The notes below the pieces were generated by a model. The model did no database searches. It had not been told where the DNA came from and was given only the letters and a program-made list of their open reading frames with translations. Shown here piece after piece: positions 41,646 to 49,653 of a stretch of DNA of 64,000 nt. The stretch comes from Paraburkholderia phenoliruptrix (GTDB taxonomy: Bacteria; Pseudomonadota; Gammaproteobacteria; Burkholderiales; Burkholderiaceae), in contig NZ_JAEUAV010000016.1 of NCBI RefSeq assembly GCF_019511605.1, forward strand, positions 62,001 to 126,000, read 5' to 3'. A program made the translations under genes and the position numbers. The first letter of the stretch is position 1; each line of letters starts with the position of its first letter.

Positions 41646-42662
41646 ATGAAGCTCAAGAAGGCCATCGACCGCATTCCTGGCGGCCTGATGCTCGTGCCGC
41701 TGCTGCTTGGCGCCTGCGTTCACACGTTCGCGCCCGGCGCGGGCAAGTATTTCGGCTCGTTCACCAATGGACTGATCAGCGGCACGGTGCCGATTCTCGC
41801 AGTCTGGTTCTTCTGCATGGGCGCGACAATCGACCTGCGCGCTACCGGCACCGTGCTGCGCAAGTCCGGCACGCTGCTCGTCACGAAGACACTGGTCGCG
41901 TGGATCGCCACCCTGGTCGCGTCGCACTTCATTCCGGTGGACGGCGTCAAGGCGGGGCTGTTCGCCGGGCTATCGGTGCTCGCGATCACCACGTCGATGG
42001 ACATGACTAACGGCGGGCTGTACGCGGCAGTCATGCAGCAGTACGGCACCAAAGAGGAGGCCGGCGCATTCGTGCTGATGTCGGTCGAGTCCGGGCCGCT
42101 CGTCAGCATGATCATTCTGGGCGCGGCGGGCGTGGCGTTCTTCGAGCCGCGGCTTTTTGTCGGCGCGGTGCTGCCGTTTATGGTCGGCTTCGCGCTCGGC
42201 AATCTCGATGGCGAGCTGCGCGACTTCTTCGGCCGCTGCGTGCATCCGCTGATTCCGTTTTTCGGCTTTGCGCTCGGCAACGGCATCGACCTGGGGGTGA
42301 TCGCGAAGAGCGGCATGGCGGGCGTGGTGCTCGGCCTCGCGGTCATTGTCGTGACCGGCATTCCGCTGATTCTCGCCGACCGCTGGATTGCAGGCGGCAA
42401 TGGGGCGGCGGGTCTTGCCGCTTCGTCGACGGCGGGCGCGGCCGTGGCCAACCCCGCGATCATCGGCGAGATGATTCCGAGCTTCAAGCCGCTCGTGCCG
42501 GCCGCCACCGCGATGGTTGCGACCGCCTGTCTCGTGACCGCGATTCTGGTGCCTATGCTGACCGCGCTATGGGTGCGCCGCTTTCAGGCGAGCGGCTCGC
42601 TGCGCGAAGCCATGGCGACCCCGGCCGCAGTGCCGCTGAAGGAAAGCGATGCGCACGTGTGA
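41646..42662 (+). CDS. kdgT: 2-keto-3-deoxygluconate permease
   Basis: 338-residue inner-membrane transporter of the KdgT family with about ten helices. The N terminus MKLKKAIDRIPGGLMLVPLLLG and the motif SVLAITTSMDMTNGGLY are family hallmarks. It imports 2-keto-3-deoxygluconate with protons. GGAGGAG precedes the ATG by four to five bases. Divergent from kduI with two palindromic sites between, so likely controlled by the nearby IclR regulator. Confidence 0.94.
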   Translation: MKLKKAIDRIPGGLMLVPLLLGACVHTFAPGAGKYFGSFTNGLISGTVPILAVWFFCMGATIDLRATGTVLRKSGTLLVTKTLVAWIATLVASHFIPVDGVKAGLFAGLSVLAITTSMDMTNGGLYAAVMQQYGTKEEAGAFVLMSVESGPLVSMIILGAAGVAFFEPRLFVGAVLPFMVGFALGNLDGELRDFFGRCVHPLIPFFGFALGNGIDLGVIAKSGMAGVVLGLAVIVVTGIPLILADRWIAGGNGAAGLAASSTAGAAVANPAIIGEMIPSFKPLVPAATAMVATACLVTAILVPMLTALWVRRFQASGSLREAMATPAAVPLKESDAHV

Positions 42663-42705
42663 GGTTGCTGCTGAGGGCTACTGAACAATTGCGAACGGGC
42701 GACAT

Positions 42706-42737
42706 AAAAAAAAGTCCGCGAGCCGGAACTCGCGGAC
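42706..42737 (-). terminator. Rho-independent terminator of the semialdehyde dehydrogenase gene
   Basis: GTCCGCGAG and CTCGCGGAC pair around CCGGAA; on the minus strand a run of eight T follows. It lies 56 bp past the dehydrogenase stop codon. Confidence 0.88.
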
Positions 42738-42792
42738 CTCGACGTGCAACGCGTGCCACGCTCAGGCGCCTGCCTGAGCGCGCCTCTATGCA

Positions 42793-44238
42793 TCAGGACG
42801 ACATCACCGTCACGGCCTTCGTGACCAGATACGCTTCCATTGCTTCCGGTCCGCCTTCCGAACCATAGCCCGAATCCTTCACACCGCCGAACGGCATTTC
42901 GGGCGTCGGCGTGGCGGGCTGGTTGATCCACAGCATGCCGACTTCGAGCTGTTGCGACAGCAGATGCACATTGCTGAACGACTTCGTGAACGCGTAGCCG
43001 GCAAGACCGAACGGCAGGCGGTTGGCCTCCGCAATCGCTTCCTCCAGCTTGTCGAAACCGCGGATTGCGGCAATCGGCCCGAACGGCTCGTTGTTGAACA
43101 CGTCCGCTTCGAGCGACACGTTGGTGAGCACTGTCGGCGCGAAGAAGTTGCCTTCGGAGCCGACGCGCTCGCCGCCCGTCTCGACCTTTGCGCCGGTCTT
43201 GCGCGCGTCTTCGAGCACCTTGCTCATGGCCGTCAGACGGCGCGCGTTCGCGAGCGGCCCGAGCGTCGTGCCTTCGGCGAGACCGTCGCCGAGCTTCAGG
43301 CTCTCGGCGTGCTTGACGAGCGCCGCGGCGAACTCTTCGCGAATGCTGTTGTGCACGAGAAAGCGCGTGGGCGAAATGCACACCTGGCCCGCGTTGCGGA
43401 ACTTCGCGCCGCCCGCTGCCTTGACGGCGAGCGCGACGTCCGCGTCGTCAGCGACGATCACGGGCGCGTGGCCGCCCAGTTCCATCGTTGCGCGCTTCAT
43501 GTGCGCGCCGGCCAGCGCGGCGAGTTGCTTGCCGACCGGCGTGGAGCCGGTGAACGTGACCTTGCGGATCACCGGATGCGGAATCAGGTAGCCCGAAATT
43601 TCCGCCGGATCGCCGAACACGAGGCCGACGGTGCCCGCCGGCACGCCCGCTTCGACGAAAGCCTGCAGCAGGCCCGCCGGCGACGCCGGGGTTTCCTCGG
43701 GCGCCTTGACGAGGAACGAGCAGCCGCTCGCGAGCGCCGCGCTCAGCTTGCGCACGATCTGATTGACGGGGAAGTTCCACGGCGTGAAGGCGGCGACCGG
43801 GCCGATCGGCTCCTTCAGCACGAGCTGCTGCGCCGCCAGATTGCGCGACGGCACCACGCGCCCATACAGGCGGCGGCCTTCGTCGGCGAACCATTCGATG
43901 ATGTCTGCCGCGGCCAGCACTTCGATCTTCGCTTCGGCAAACGGCTTGCCCTGTTCCTGCGTCATCAGGCGGCCGATGTCGGAGGCGCGTTCGCGCACCA
44001 GCGCGGCGGCCTTGCGCATGACCGCGGCGCGCTCGTGCGCCGGCACCTTGCGCCACGCTTCGAAGCCGCGCTGCGCTGCCTCGAGAGCGCGGTCCAGATC
44101 GGCGATGCCGGCGTGGGCCACCGTGCCGATCACCTGGCCGGTAGCGGGGTTGAGAACGTCGATGGTCTTGCCGCTCGCGGCATCGCACCACTCGCCGTTG
44201 ATGAGAAGTCGGGTATCGGTATAGCTCGAAATTGCCAT
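42793..44238 (-). CDS. NAD(P)-dependent aldehyde dehydrogenase, probably alpha-ketoglutaric semialdehyde dehydrogenase
   Basis: 481 residues. The catalytic Glu in TMELGGHAPVIV, Cys in NAGQVCISPTRF and the NAD-binding GSTPVGKQL are present. Generic naming would be succinate-semialdehyde dehydrogenase (GabD), but I recall the Azospirillum KGSADH of the non-phosphorylating arabinose route as nearly identical in the N terminus (TDTRLLINGEWCDAASGKTI) and the same length. That enzyme oxidises 2,5-dioxopentanoate to 2-oxoglutarate, which would connect the neighbouring kdu/kdg genes to the citric acid cycle. AGGAA lies five bases before the ATG. The inverted repeat at 44322 may regulate it. Confidence 0.85.
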   Translation of the reverse strand: MAISSYTDTRLLINGEWCDAASGKTIDVLNPATGQVIGTVAHAGIADLDRALEAAQRGFEAWRKVPAHERAAVMRKAAALVRERASDIGRLMTQEQGKPFAEAKIEVLAAADIIEWFADEGRRLYGRVVPSRNLAAQQLVLKEPIGPVAAFTPWNFPVNQIVRKLSAALASGCSFLVKAPEETPASPAGLLQAFVEAGVPAGTVGLVFGDPAEISGYLIPHPVIRKVTFTGSTPVGKQLAALAGAHMKRATMELGGHAPVIVADDADVALAVKAAGGAKFRNAGQVCISPTRFLVHNSIREEFAAALVKHAESLKLGDGLAEGTTLGPLANARRLTAMSKVLEDARKTGAKVETGGERVGSEGNFFAPTVLTNVSLEADVFNNEPFGPIAAIRGFDKLEEAIAEANRLPFGLAGYAFTKSFSNVHLLSQQLEVGMLWINQPATPTPEMPFGGVKDSGYGSEGGPEAMEAYLVTKAVTVMSS

Positions 44239-44321
44239 GCTTGTTCCTGTAAATGGGAAAACGACAGCCTGCGCGGCGCCTCGAGACGAGGCAGGGCGCG
44301 CGTGGCCGAGAATGGACTGCC

Positions 44322-44340
44322 GATAAGGAAACATCTTATC
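44322..44340. promoter_or_regulatory. Inverted repeat GATAAG-N7-CTTATC
   Basis: A perfect 6-bp inverted repeat, GATAAGGAAACATCTTATC, lies 84 bp upstream of the semialdehyde dehydrogenase and about 205 bp upstream of the cold-shock gene in their divergent 306-bp gap. GntR-type dimers bind sites of this shape. No GntR gene is present here. Confidence 0.5.
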
Positions 44341-44544
44341 TGATTGCGCCCAAACGCACCGGCGGCCGCACCGTCGGCGAAGGCGCGGCACGCATCTTGC
44401 GACACCTGTTTTCGGGGCTGCCGCGCCGGCCTGCACGACGAAGACAAGGATTAGCGCATGGCGGGCCGGGCGAAGCGCCGTCGCCTGAAGAGGCGTACAG
44501 TCGAGCGGCAGTCCCAGTCAACCCGATGCACATGAGGAATCGAC

Positions 44545-44748
44545 ATGCCTACCGGTACAGTGAAGTGGTTTAACGACGCGAAGGGCTTCGGCTTCATCAC
44601 ACCCGACGACGGGGGTGAAGACCTGTTCGCCCATTTCTCGGAAATCCGCGCCGAGGGTTTCAAATCGCTGCAGGAAAATCAGAAAGTGAGCTTCGAAGTG
44701 AAGCAGGGGCCGAAAGGAAAACAGGCAGCGGACATCAAGCCCATTTAG
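44545..44748 (+). CDS. cspA: Cold-shock domain protein (CspA family)
   Basis: 67 residues. The single OB-fold carries RNP1 KGFGFI and RNP2 DLFAHFSEI, which bind single-stranded RNA and DNA; the length is standard. Starts MPTGTVKWFN as in many betaproteobacterial Csp proteins. It acts as an RNA chaperone in cold or stress. Its 5' region of up to 300 bp could hold a thermosensitive leader but I cannot delimit one. Confidence 0.95.
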   Translation: MPTGTVKWFNDAKGFGFITPDDGGEDLFAHFSEIRAEGFKSLQENQKVSFEVKQGPKGKQAADIKPI

Positions 44749-44806
44749 CACAGGCCGAGCGGCCGCGGCTTTGTCGCGCCGCGCGGCGCGCAGGCGAGGG
44801 GCTCGT

Positions 44807-45190
44807 ATGAACAGGCAATCGGCCTATCAGGAAATCGAAGCCAACGGTGGCGAAGCCTATGCAAGGTACTTTGCCGCCCACCGTCCCGACGCGCCGCTGA
44901 CGCCGTTCTGTCATCGCTATCTGTTCGAGAAAGAAGAGGCGCGAGCGCGCGAAGAGCGCGGCTTCGCGCTGAAGTCGCTCGCGCAGATGGAGTCTTCGTC
45001 GCACGTCGCGCAGGCGGCCGCAAGCGCGTCGCGCGAGGCGGCCGACGCCGCGCATACCTCGGCGAGCGCCGCCCGCCGCTCCGCTTTCTGGACGATGATC
45101 GCGGCGATTGCGTCGGCGCTCGGCGTCGCGGTGAATGCCGCGCTGAATCTCGGCTGGCTCGAGTGGGCGCGACATGTCGTGGCGCACTGA
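44807..45190 (+). CDS. Hypothetical protein with C-terminal membrane helix, 127 residues
   Basis: The N-terminal half is charged (SAYQEIEANGGEAYARYFAAHR), the middle is an Ala/Ser-rich coiled region (HVAQAAASASREAADAAHTS), and FWTMIAAIASALGVAVNAALNLGW is a membrane helix near the end. GAGGGG is five bases before the ATG. It follows the cold-shock gene by 58 bp and may share its transcript. No family recognised. Confidence 0.65.
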   Translation: MNRQSAYQEIEANGGEAYARYFAAHRPDAPLTPFCHRYLFEKEEARAREERGFALKSLAQMESSSHVAQAAASASREAADAAHTSASAARRSAFWTMIAAIASALGVAVNAALNLGWLEWARHVVAH

Positions 45191-45309
45191 GACGCTTGTC
45201 GTCTGTCGGGACGCAGAAAGTTGCAGGCGGCTGTGAGCATTGAGCGCAGCTACGACTTTCCGTGCGTTTCAAATGCAACGTCTCCCGGGCAACGACTCGC
45301 ACGCACCGC

Positions 45310-45395
45310 ACAACATGCAACGCAACGCGAGCGCGCAACATGCAGCGTGCAACACGCAGCGTGCAATCCGAGCGCCCAACATGCAGCGCCGCTGC
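45310..45395. repeat. Irregular 13-14 bp repeats upstream of proQ
   Basis: Variants of GCAACATGCAGCGT follow each other: GCAACATGCAGCGT, GCAACACGCAGCGT, GCAATCCGAGCGC and CCAACATGCAGCG, after a more distant copy near 45312. The array occupies the 335-bp gap 45191-45525. A TACAAT at 45493-45498 may be the -10 box of the next gene. Confidence 0.6.
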
Positions 45396-45525
45396 GCGCA
45401 AACGCCGCGCGTGTTCTCGCGCCGCTGCGCCAGGTGCTGCCGCGGCCCGCGCCGCGTTGCAATGCCGTCACGAATGTCTTACCGTGCGCTGCTACAATCT
45501 CGTCTTTCTCGATTGGTTGTGCGCT

Positions 45526-46467
45526 ATGGGTTTCGAACAACTCGCTGAACTGAAGAAGCAACTGGCCGCGGCACGTGCGCAGTCTGAGCCCGCCGCCAAG
45601 GGCGACGGCAAATCCGGCGCGAGGCCCGAGGCCAGGTCGGAGGCAAGGCGCGACGCCCGAAGCGACGGCAGGCCGGCTGCGAAGTCGTCCCCGCCTCGCA
45701 AGGGTGCGGGCACGGGCTCCGGTGGCAAGGCGAGCGCGCGGCCTGCCGGCAAGCCGTCGCAGCCGCGCCGTGGGGCCCCGGCTGCGGCGCCCGCAGCGGA
45801 CGCACGGCCGGTCGATCCGGTGGTCAAGTCCATTGGGCGTCTGCAAAAGCGCTTTCCGAATGCGTTCCCGAAAAATCCGGCGCCGAAGTTGCCGCTGAAG
45901 GTCGGTATTTTCGAAGACCTGGTCGTGCATGCGAAGGAACTGTCGCTGACCGAAGCCGAGTTGCGCGACGCGATCAAGACCTGGTGCCGCGGCGGCCGCT
46001 ACTGGAAGGCTCTCGCGGAAGGCGCTGTGCGCGTCGACCTGAACGGAGCCGAGGCCGGCAAGGTCACGGCTCAGGAAGCGGCGGGCGCGCAGCGCCTGCT
46101 GGCACATCGCGCCGCGAAAAGCGCGAAGGCCGCCGCAGCGGCTGCATCGGCGGATGAGCAGAAGGCAACGCCGGCGGACGCGCAGAACGTGTCGCAAGAC
46201 GCTGCGCAGCACGCCACGCAAGCTGCTTCGCAAGACTCGTCGGAACACGCGACGCAAGCCGCTTCACGGGCAGATGCGCGGGCAGATGCGCAGGCAGATG
46301 CACAGGCCGCTACGCAAACCGCTTCACAACCGCTTGCGCAGCCCGTCGCGCAGTCAGGCGAAGACGGCAAGCCGCAAACGGGAGCCGAGCAGTCGTCGAT
46401 TGACGACAATGCTGCTGCGCAATCCGCCAACCTCTCCGAGACGGCGCCCGCCACTCCGCAAGCCTGA
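45526..46467 (+). CDS. ProQ/FinO-domain RNA chaperone with low-complexity flanks
   Basis: 313 residues. The FinO/ProQ RNA-binding domain lies at about residues 100-190 (PVVKSIGRLQKRFPNAFP, LKVGIFEDLVVHA, AIKTWCRGGRYWKAL). An Arg/Lys/Ala/Gly-rich basic segment precedes it, and an Ala/Gln/Ser/Asp tail of about 120 residues follows, built of near repeats such as ATQAASQD and ADARADAQADAQA. ProQ proteins bind sRNAs and mRNA 3' ends. The ATG has no Shine-Dalgarno sequence; it is fixed by the family-like start MGFEQLAELKKQLA. Confidence 0.88.
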   Translation: MGFEQLAELKKQLAAARAQSEPAAKGDGKSGARPEARSEARRDARSDGRPAAKSSPPRKGAGTGSGGKASARPAGKPSQPRRGAPAAAPAADARPVDPVVKSIGRLQKRFPNAFPKNPAPKLPLKVGIFEDLVVHAKELSLTEAELRDAIKTWCRGGRYWKALAEGAVRVDLNGAEAGKVTAQEAAGAQRLLAHRAAKSAKAAAAAASADEQKATPADAQNVSQDAAQHATQAASQDSSEHATQAASRADARADAQADAQAATQTASQPLAQPVAQSGEDGKPQTGAEQSSIDDNAAAQSANLSETAPATPQA

Positions 46468-46510
46468 GTTGGCCTCGTGCCGGCCGCCTGAAACGTTCGG
46501 TGGCCGCTTC

Positions 46511-47857
46511 TTAGCGCATACCCGCGCCAAGCCGGCTGCGCACGAAGCCGACGTGTTCGCGCAACACGTAGAACGCGTCGGCATAAGCGAGCGGCATGCG
46601 CAGCCGATTCAGCGATTCCTCGATCTGATCCAGTTGTGCGAAGAGCCGCGCGCGCTCTTCGCCGGTGGTTTGCGCGAGCGCGCCGCGCTCGATCGCAATC
46701 AGCGACCCGTAATAGCGATAGATACGCGAACGCACACGCCAACGGTACAGCGCCGGGATCAGCCGCATCGCCGGAAAGAGCAGCACGGCCACCGGCAATA
46801 GCAGCACGAGCGTGCGGTCGCCGATGCTCGCTAGCCAGAACGGCAGCGTCCGGTAAAGAAAGCTCTTGCCGGTGCGGTAGTAGCGCTGCGCATCTTCACT
46901 GATCTGATACTCGTGCGCGATCGGACTAGGGAATTGTCCGGCGCGCTGCAACAGGCCTGGCCTGCCGTGCACTTCCTGCGCCGCCTCGATCAGCAGATCC
47001 GAAATAGCCGGGTGCAGATCGGTGCGTGCGACGAGTTCGACCGTCGGGCTGATCAGGTGCACCGTGTCAGGCGGGATCTTGTGCCGCAAATCGAGCACGC
47101 CGGGCGGCAGATCGATCTGATCCAGATAAGGAAAGAGCCGCGTATAAGCGGCGGCTTCGTCAAAACTGATTGCCGAAATGCCGGGCACCCGCAGCAGCCG
47201 CAGCATCAGCGCGCGGGTCGCGGAGTCGCCGCTCAGAATGGCCGCGTCCACTTCGCCTGTGACCAGTTGCGTGGCCGCCTGCAGGCCGTCGCTCGGCACG
47301 AATGTCGTCTCGCCGCCGCGCAGGATGCCATTCGCATCGAGCAATTGCAGCGCGAGCAGCCGTGTGCCGCTGCCTTCGCGGCCCACCGCGATCCGTTTGC
47401 CTTCGAGCCCGGACAGCTGGGTCACGCCGGTGCCGCGGTAAAACACCACGACAGGCACATAGAACACGCTGCCGAGCGACATCAGCGACGATGTATCGCG
47501 TCCGCTTGCCACCCCGCCTTGCACCAGCGCGAGGTCGACGCGCTGCTTCGGATCGAGCAGCCGCTGCAGGTTCTGTACCGAGCCGTCTGATTCGAGCACG
47601 TTCAGCGTGATGCCGTTTTGCGCGAGAATTTTCTTGTACTGATTGGCGGCCACGGCAAACGAGCTGTCGTGCGGGCCCGCGCTCAACGTGATGGTTTTCG
47701 GCGGTGCCGGGTCGACGAGCCACACGATGAGCGTGACGACCAGTGCAGCCACGGTGGCGACGACAGCATAAGGCAACATGTGATCGCGCCATTCGGCATG
47801 GAGCAAATCGCGAGGGAACTGCGGAGAACGACGCGGACGCTGCGCTTTCATAGGCAT
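46511..47857 (-). CDS. TAXI-family (TRAP-type) membrane-anchored solute-binding protein
   Basis: 448 residues. A membrane helix near residues 27-47 (LPYAVVATVAALVVTLIVWLV) is followed by a periplasmic binding domain (ITLSAGPHDSSFAVAANQYK, DLALVQGGVASG, GKRIAVGREGSGTRLLALQLL) and a second membrane helix near 365-385, then a cytoplasmic helical tail. TAXI proteins normally deliver solutes to fused TRAP permeases, but no permease is adjacent and this one is anchored at both ends. It may act as a sensor or serve a distant transporter. Confidence 0.82.
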   Translation of the reverse strand: MPMKAQRPRRSPQFPRDLLHAEWRDHMLPYAVVATVAALVVTLIVWLVDPAPPKTITLSAGPHDSSFAVAANQYKKILAQNGITLNVLESDGSVQNLQRLLDPKQRVDLALVQGGVASGRDTSSLMSLGSVFYVPVVVFYRGTGVTQLSGLEGKRIAVGREGSGTRLLALQLLDANGILRGGETTFVPSDGLQAATQLVTGEVDAAILSGDSATRALMLRLLRVPGISAISFDEAAAYTRLFPYLDQIDLPPGVLDLRHKIPPDTVHLISPTVELVARTDLHPAISDLLIEAAQEVHGRPGLLQRAGQFPSPIAHEYQISEDAQRYYRTGKSFLYRTLPFWLASIGDRTLVLLLPVAVLLFPAMRLIPALYRWRVRSRIYRYYGSLIAIERGALAQTTGEERARLFAQLDQIEESLNRLRMPLAYADAFYVLREHVGFVRSRLGAGMR

Positions 47858-48079
47858 TCCGTGCGGTGGCCGGGATCAGCCATTGTCCACCTCGGCGGAC
47901 GAAGTTGTCGTCGGCAGTTTGCTCTATTGACGGGGTGAGTGGTCGCCGGTTGTCCTCGCGGTACGTCGGCCCTGAATTGCGGCATGGGCAGTTGCCGATT
48001 CGTCGCAAAAGATCTTTAATCGAAGAGCCAGGCAATCGTTCCTGATGCATGAGTAGCCTGCGCTACGAAGGAGACGATC

Positions 48080-48166
48080 GTGTTGTCTGCCGCATTGGAT
48101 ACTTTGGGTGCGTTGGCGGTGTTGCTCAGCATCGCCGTGCATATTGCGCTCGAGCGCAGCCGTTGA
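48080..48166 (+). CDS. Possible small membrane peptide, 28 residues
   Basis: GTG 48080 opens a frame encoding LSAALDTLGALAVLLSIAVHIALERSR after the start residue: one hydrophobic helix with a charged end. AAGGAG lies exactly six bases upstream. It is in the 590-bp gap 47858-48450, which otherwise holds only the ACCGGTC repeats. The length is too small for certainty; only the ribosome binding site and hydrophobic pattern support it. Confidence 0.4.
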   Translation: MLSAALDTLGALAVLLSIAVHIALERSR

Positions 48167-48201
48167 ATGCGCCGCGCAGCGTGCGGCCACGGTGCCGCCC
48201 G

Positions 48202-48252
48202 ACCGGTCCTGCACCGGTCCGACACCGGTCCCGACACCGGCCCACACCGGTC
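48202..48252. repeat. Five ACCGGTC-type units at about 11-bp period
   Basis: ACCGG occurs at 48202, 48213, 48224, 48236 and 48246, mostly as ACCGGTCC. Spacing of 10-12 bp places each copy on the same helix face. It lies about 200 bp upstream of the SDR gene. Confidence 0.6.
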
Positions 48253-48450
48253 TCCCCAACCGTCTTTAATCGGGTTTGCGGATTGTTCGGCTCCCGCGAC
48301 GTATCTATTCGCCTGCAGCCGCTTTATCCGCATGGCGGCGATGCATAGAGTGTCACCAGTGCCAGCGCCGCAGCGTCCCGCTGAAGCAGCATGAATGCCG
48401 CGAATCTGCGCGGCAGCATGCCGGCGCTAACCCATTCAAGGACACAGCTC

Positions 48451-49197
48451 ATGAGCAAGCTCACAGGTAAAGTTGCAGTTGTAACGGGTGCATCGAAAGG
48501 TATCGGCGCGGCAATCGCGAAGGCGTTGGCTGCGCAAGGCGCGTCGGTGGTGGTGAACTATGCGTCGAGCCGTGCGGGCGCCGACGAGGTGGTCGCTGCG
48601 ATCAGCGCTGCAGGCGGCAAGGCGGTGGCGGTGGCGGGCGACGTATCGAAAGCCGCGGATGCGAAAGGCATTATCGACGCCGCGGTGGAAACGTATGGCC
48701 GCCTCGATATCCTCGTCAACAATTCGGGCGTATACGAATTCTCGCCGATCGACGACATCACCGAAGAGCACTTCCATAAGCACTTCAATGTGAACGTGCT
48801 CGGTTTGCTGCTCGTCACGCAGGCAGCGGTCAAGCATCTCGGCGAAGGCGCGAGCATCGTCAACGTGAGCTCCGTGGTGAGCCGCATCACGCCGCCGGGC
48901 AGCGCGGTCTACACGGCGACCAAGGGCGCGGTGGACGGCATTACCGGCGTGCTCGCGAAGGAACTCGGGCCGCGCAAGATCCGTGTGAACTCGGTGAACC
49001 CGGGCATGGTCGCGACCGAAGGCACGCATAGCGCGGGCATTATCGGTTCGGACCTCGAAGCATGGGCGCTTAGCACGACACCGCTCGGCCGCATCGGTCA
49101 GCCTGACGATATCGCCGACGTGGTGACCTTCCTCGCGTCCGACGACGCTCGCTGGTTGACCGGTGAGAGTCTGATCGCGAGCGGCGGGGCGCGATAA
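48451..49197 (+). CDS. Short-chain dehydrogenase/reductase (3-oxoacyl-ACP reductase-like)
   Basis: 248 residues. TGASKGIGAAIAKAL binds the cofactor, NNSGVYEF contains the NNAG-like loop, VSSVVSRI the catalytic serine and YTATK the Tyr/Lys pair. The sequence is of the glucose-dehydrogenase/FabG-like SDR group with NADP preference suggested by NYASS after strand 2. AAGGA lies eight bases before ATG 48451; the frame is open upstream without similarity. A strong terminator follows, so it is probably transcribed alone. Substrate unknown. Confidence 0.9.
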   Translation: MSKLTGKVAVVTGASKGIGAAIAKALAAQGASVVVNYASSRAGADEVVAAISAAGGKAVAVAGDVSKAADAKGIIDAAVETYGRLDILVNNSGVYEFSPIDDITEEHFHKHFNVNVLGLLLVTQAAVKHLGEGASIVNVSSVVSRITPPGSAVYTATKGAVDGITGVLAKELGPRKIRVNSVNPGMVATEGTHSAGIIGSDLEAWALSTTPLGRIGQPDDIADVVTFLASDDARWLTGESLIASGGAR

Positions 49198-49237
49198 CAA
49201 GTGGTCGCTCTTTGACAAGAGCCATGAAGTCGATGCG

Positions 49238-49265
49238 AGCGGCGCCTTTGGGCGCCGCTTTTTTT
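49238..49265 (+). terminator. Rho-independent terminator after the SDR gene
   Basis: AGCGGCGCC and GGCGCCGCT pair around TTTG, followed by seven T. It lies 41 bp after the SDR stop codon. Confidence 0.9.
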
Positions 49266-49653
49266 CGTGGGTTCGCTTGGAAGGTGAGGGACCACACGAC
49301 TAAGCTAACGACAACAAGCTCGGATGTCATTGAAACGCTAGGAACAACTCCATCCCGGCATGCTTTTGATCCGATGACTGTCCGCGCGCCCGACACGATC
49401 GCTCACAATGTTCGCGCCGCTATCTCCCCCTGAAAAGAGGGGGGCAAATTGCCCGCCCAAGTGAGTATCGTGACGTTCGCCGTACTGCCTGGCACGAATT
49501 GCTATCGAGACATGGGGCGTGATCCGCTGCGGGGTAATGGCTGGCGTTTTGAACATCGTCCGCTAGACGATGGGCAACGAGTCTGCCAATTACGCTTTCT
49601 GGTTGGGCGCACCAACCGGGCCCATGCGGCTCTTTCTGGAGAAGGGAGCGATT
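49266..49653. other. Intergenic region upstream of the DUF1254 gene
   Basis: 388 bp between the terminator and the DUF1254 start. The base composition is more AT-rich than the genes (for example 49290-49330). Open frames continue from the DUF1254 gene but do not resemble protein. No repeat or clear promoter seen. Confidence 0.4.
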
